DNA from: Akkermansia sp.
GTDB taxonomy: Bacteria; Verrucomicrobiota; Verrucomicrobiia; Verrucomicrobiales; Akkermansiaceae
Direction: 5' to 3'
Assembly (NCBI GenBank): GCA_017628435.1
Contig: JAGBZE010000066.1
Span: 1 to 13,402 of the forward strand
DNA length: 13,402 bases
In this document: positions 13,061-13,402 of the stretch, in pieces
Position numbering within the stretch: position 1 is the first letter of the stretch
Layout: each line of letters starts with the position of its first letter
Made by a program: the position numbers and the translations under genes
The notes under the pieces: generated by a model
Seen by the model: only the letters and a program-made list of their open reading frames with translations
Database searches by the model: none
Told to the model about the DNA's origin: nothing

Positions 13061-13402
13061 ATGTCACTCAAAACATTCTTCAATCCGAAGAGCATTGCAG
13101 TAGTCGGCGTGTCTGCCGACCCCACCAAGCTGGGCGCCGTTGTATTCAACAACATCATCTCTGCTGACTACAAGGGCAACCTCTATGGCATCAACCCCCA
13201 GATGGCCGGTCAGGAACTCTGCGGCAAGCCCTGCTACGCCAGCGTAGACGCTCTGCCCGAACCCATGGACCTGGTGGTTGTGCTGGTTCCCGCCCGTTTC
13301 ACCGAGGGCGTGATTGATGCCTGTATCGCCAACGGCACGAAGAACATCTCCATCATCACCGCCGGCTTCGGCGAAGTGGGCGAGAAGGAGCTCGAGCAGC
13401 GC
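13061..13402 (+). CDS. CoA-binding domain of an ADP-forming acyl/acetyl-CoA synthetase, cut by window edge
   Basis: The first 114 residues of a longer protein; the frame is open to the last base. The sequence begins MSLKTFFNPKSIAVVGVSADPTK and continues with LGAVVFNNII, GNLYGINPQ, ELPEPMDLVVVLVPA-like (DALPEPMDLVVVLVPARF) and IITAGFGEVGE, matching the N-terminal CoA-binding Rossmann domain of ADP-forming acetate/acyl-CoA synthetases and related acyl-CoA synthetase-like proteins. In these enzymes acyl-CoA, ADP and phosphate yield acid, CoA and ATP. The length and the presence of the ATP-grasp part cannot be judged here, so a stand-alone CoA-binding protein or a protein acyltransferase remains possible. 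It has its own promoter 53 bases upstream of the ATG. Confidence 0.85.
   Translation, partial: MSLKTFFNPKSIAVVGVSADPTKLGAVVFNNIISADYKGNLYGINPQMAGQELCGKPCYASVDALPEPMDLVVVLVPARFTEGVIDACIANGTKNISIITAGFGEVGEKELEQR

Noticed and set aside
1..13402. tRNA, rRNA, insertion sequences or transposase genes
   Set aside because: I saw no cloverleaf, rRNA segment, transposase motif or terminal inverted repeat pair anywhere in the window. The genes look like stable chromosomal housekeeping genes.

Overview
The window looks like an ordinary chromosomal stretch from a GC-rich, Gram-negative, probably gut-associated bacterium. The outer membrane is shown by an OprB-type porin ending in Phe. Several features make an Akkermansia-like member of the Verrucomicrobiota my best guess: weak or absent Shine-Dalgarno sequences, a GYF_2-PrsW fusion, a J-domain/Sel1 membrane protein, and a FeoB carrying a DUF805-like insert. 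No rRNA or other phylogenetic marker is present, so this is inference.

Layout, left to right. (1) Positions 1-852: the 3' part of UDP-galactopyranose mutase. (2) Positions 853-1447: a 595-base gene-free stretch. Most of it (948-1301) can fold into one very regular tree, in which a central stem is interrupted by five successive pairs of opposed hairpins. A smaller palindrome at 869-917 uses the same linker sequence. (3) Positions 1448-2032: an unknown protein with a strongly basic tail, convergent with a GYF_2-PrsW membrane protease at 2056-3303 on the minus strand. (4) Positions 3385-7967: a ferrous iron operon, feoA-feoB-(small Cys-rich membrane protein)-porin. Its near-consensus promoter is overlapped by TTAG/CTAA inverted repeats that look like a metal-repressor operator, and it ends in a strong hairpin terminator. 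(5) Positions 10768-8062, minus strand: a tightly packed operon yqeY-ispD-(YeeZ-like SDR)-(J-domain/Sel1 protein), the last three genes joined by ATGA overlaps. (6) Positions 10910-12783, plus strand and divergent from (5): manC-ruvX-(small membrane protein). (7) Positions 13061-13402: the 5' end of a CoA-binding protein resembling ADP-forming acyl-CoA synthetase, with its own promoter.

How the genes work together. FeoA and FeoB import Fe(II) across the inner membrane. The Cys-rich protein probably assists FeoB, and the porin may supply an outer-membrane route. ManC (GDP-mannose) and Glf (UDP-galactofuranose) feed surface glycan synthesis. IspD serves the MEP isoprenoid pathway, and RuvX serves 16S rRNA processing.

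The most unusual observations are the tree-like inverted structure at 948-1301, the DUF805-like and apparently permuted insertion inside FeoB, the putative feo operator, and a recurring promoter layout in which the -10 box lies only 6-7 bases before the start codon, which predicts leaderless mRNAs.
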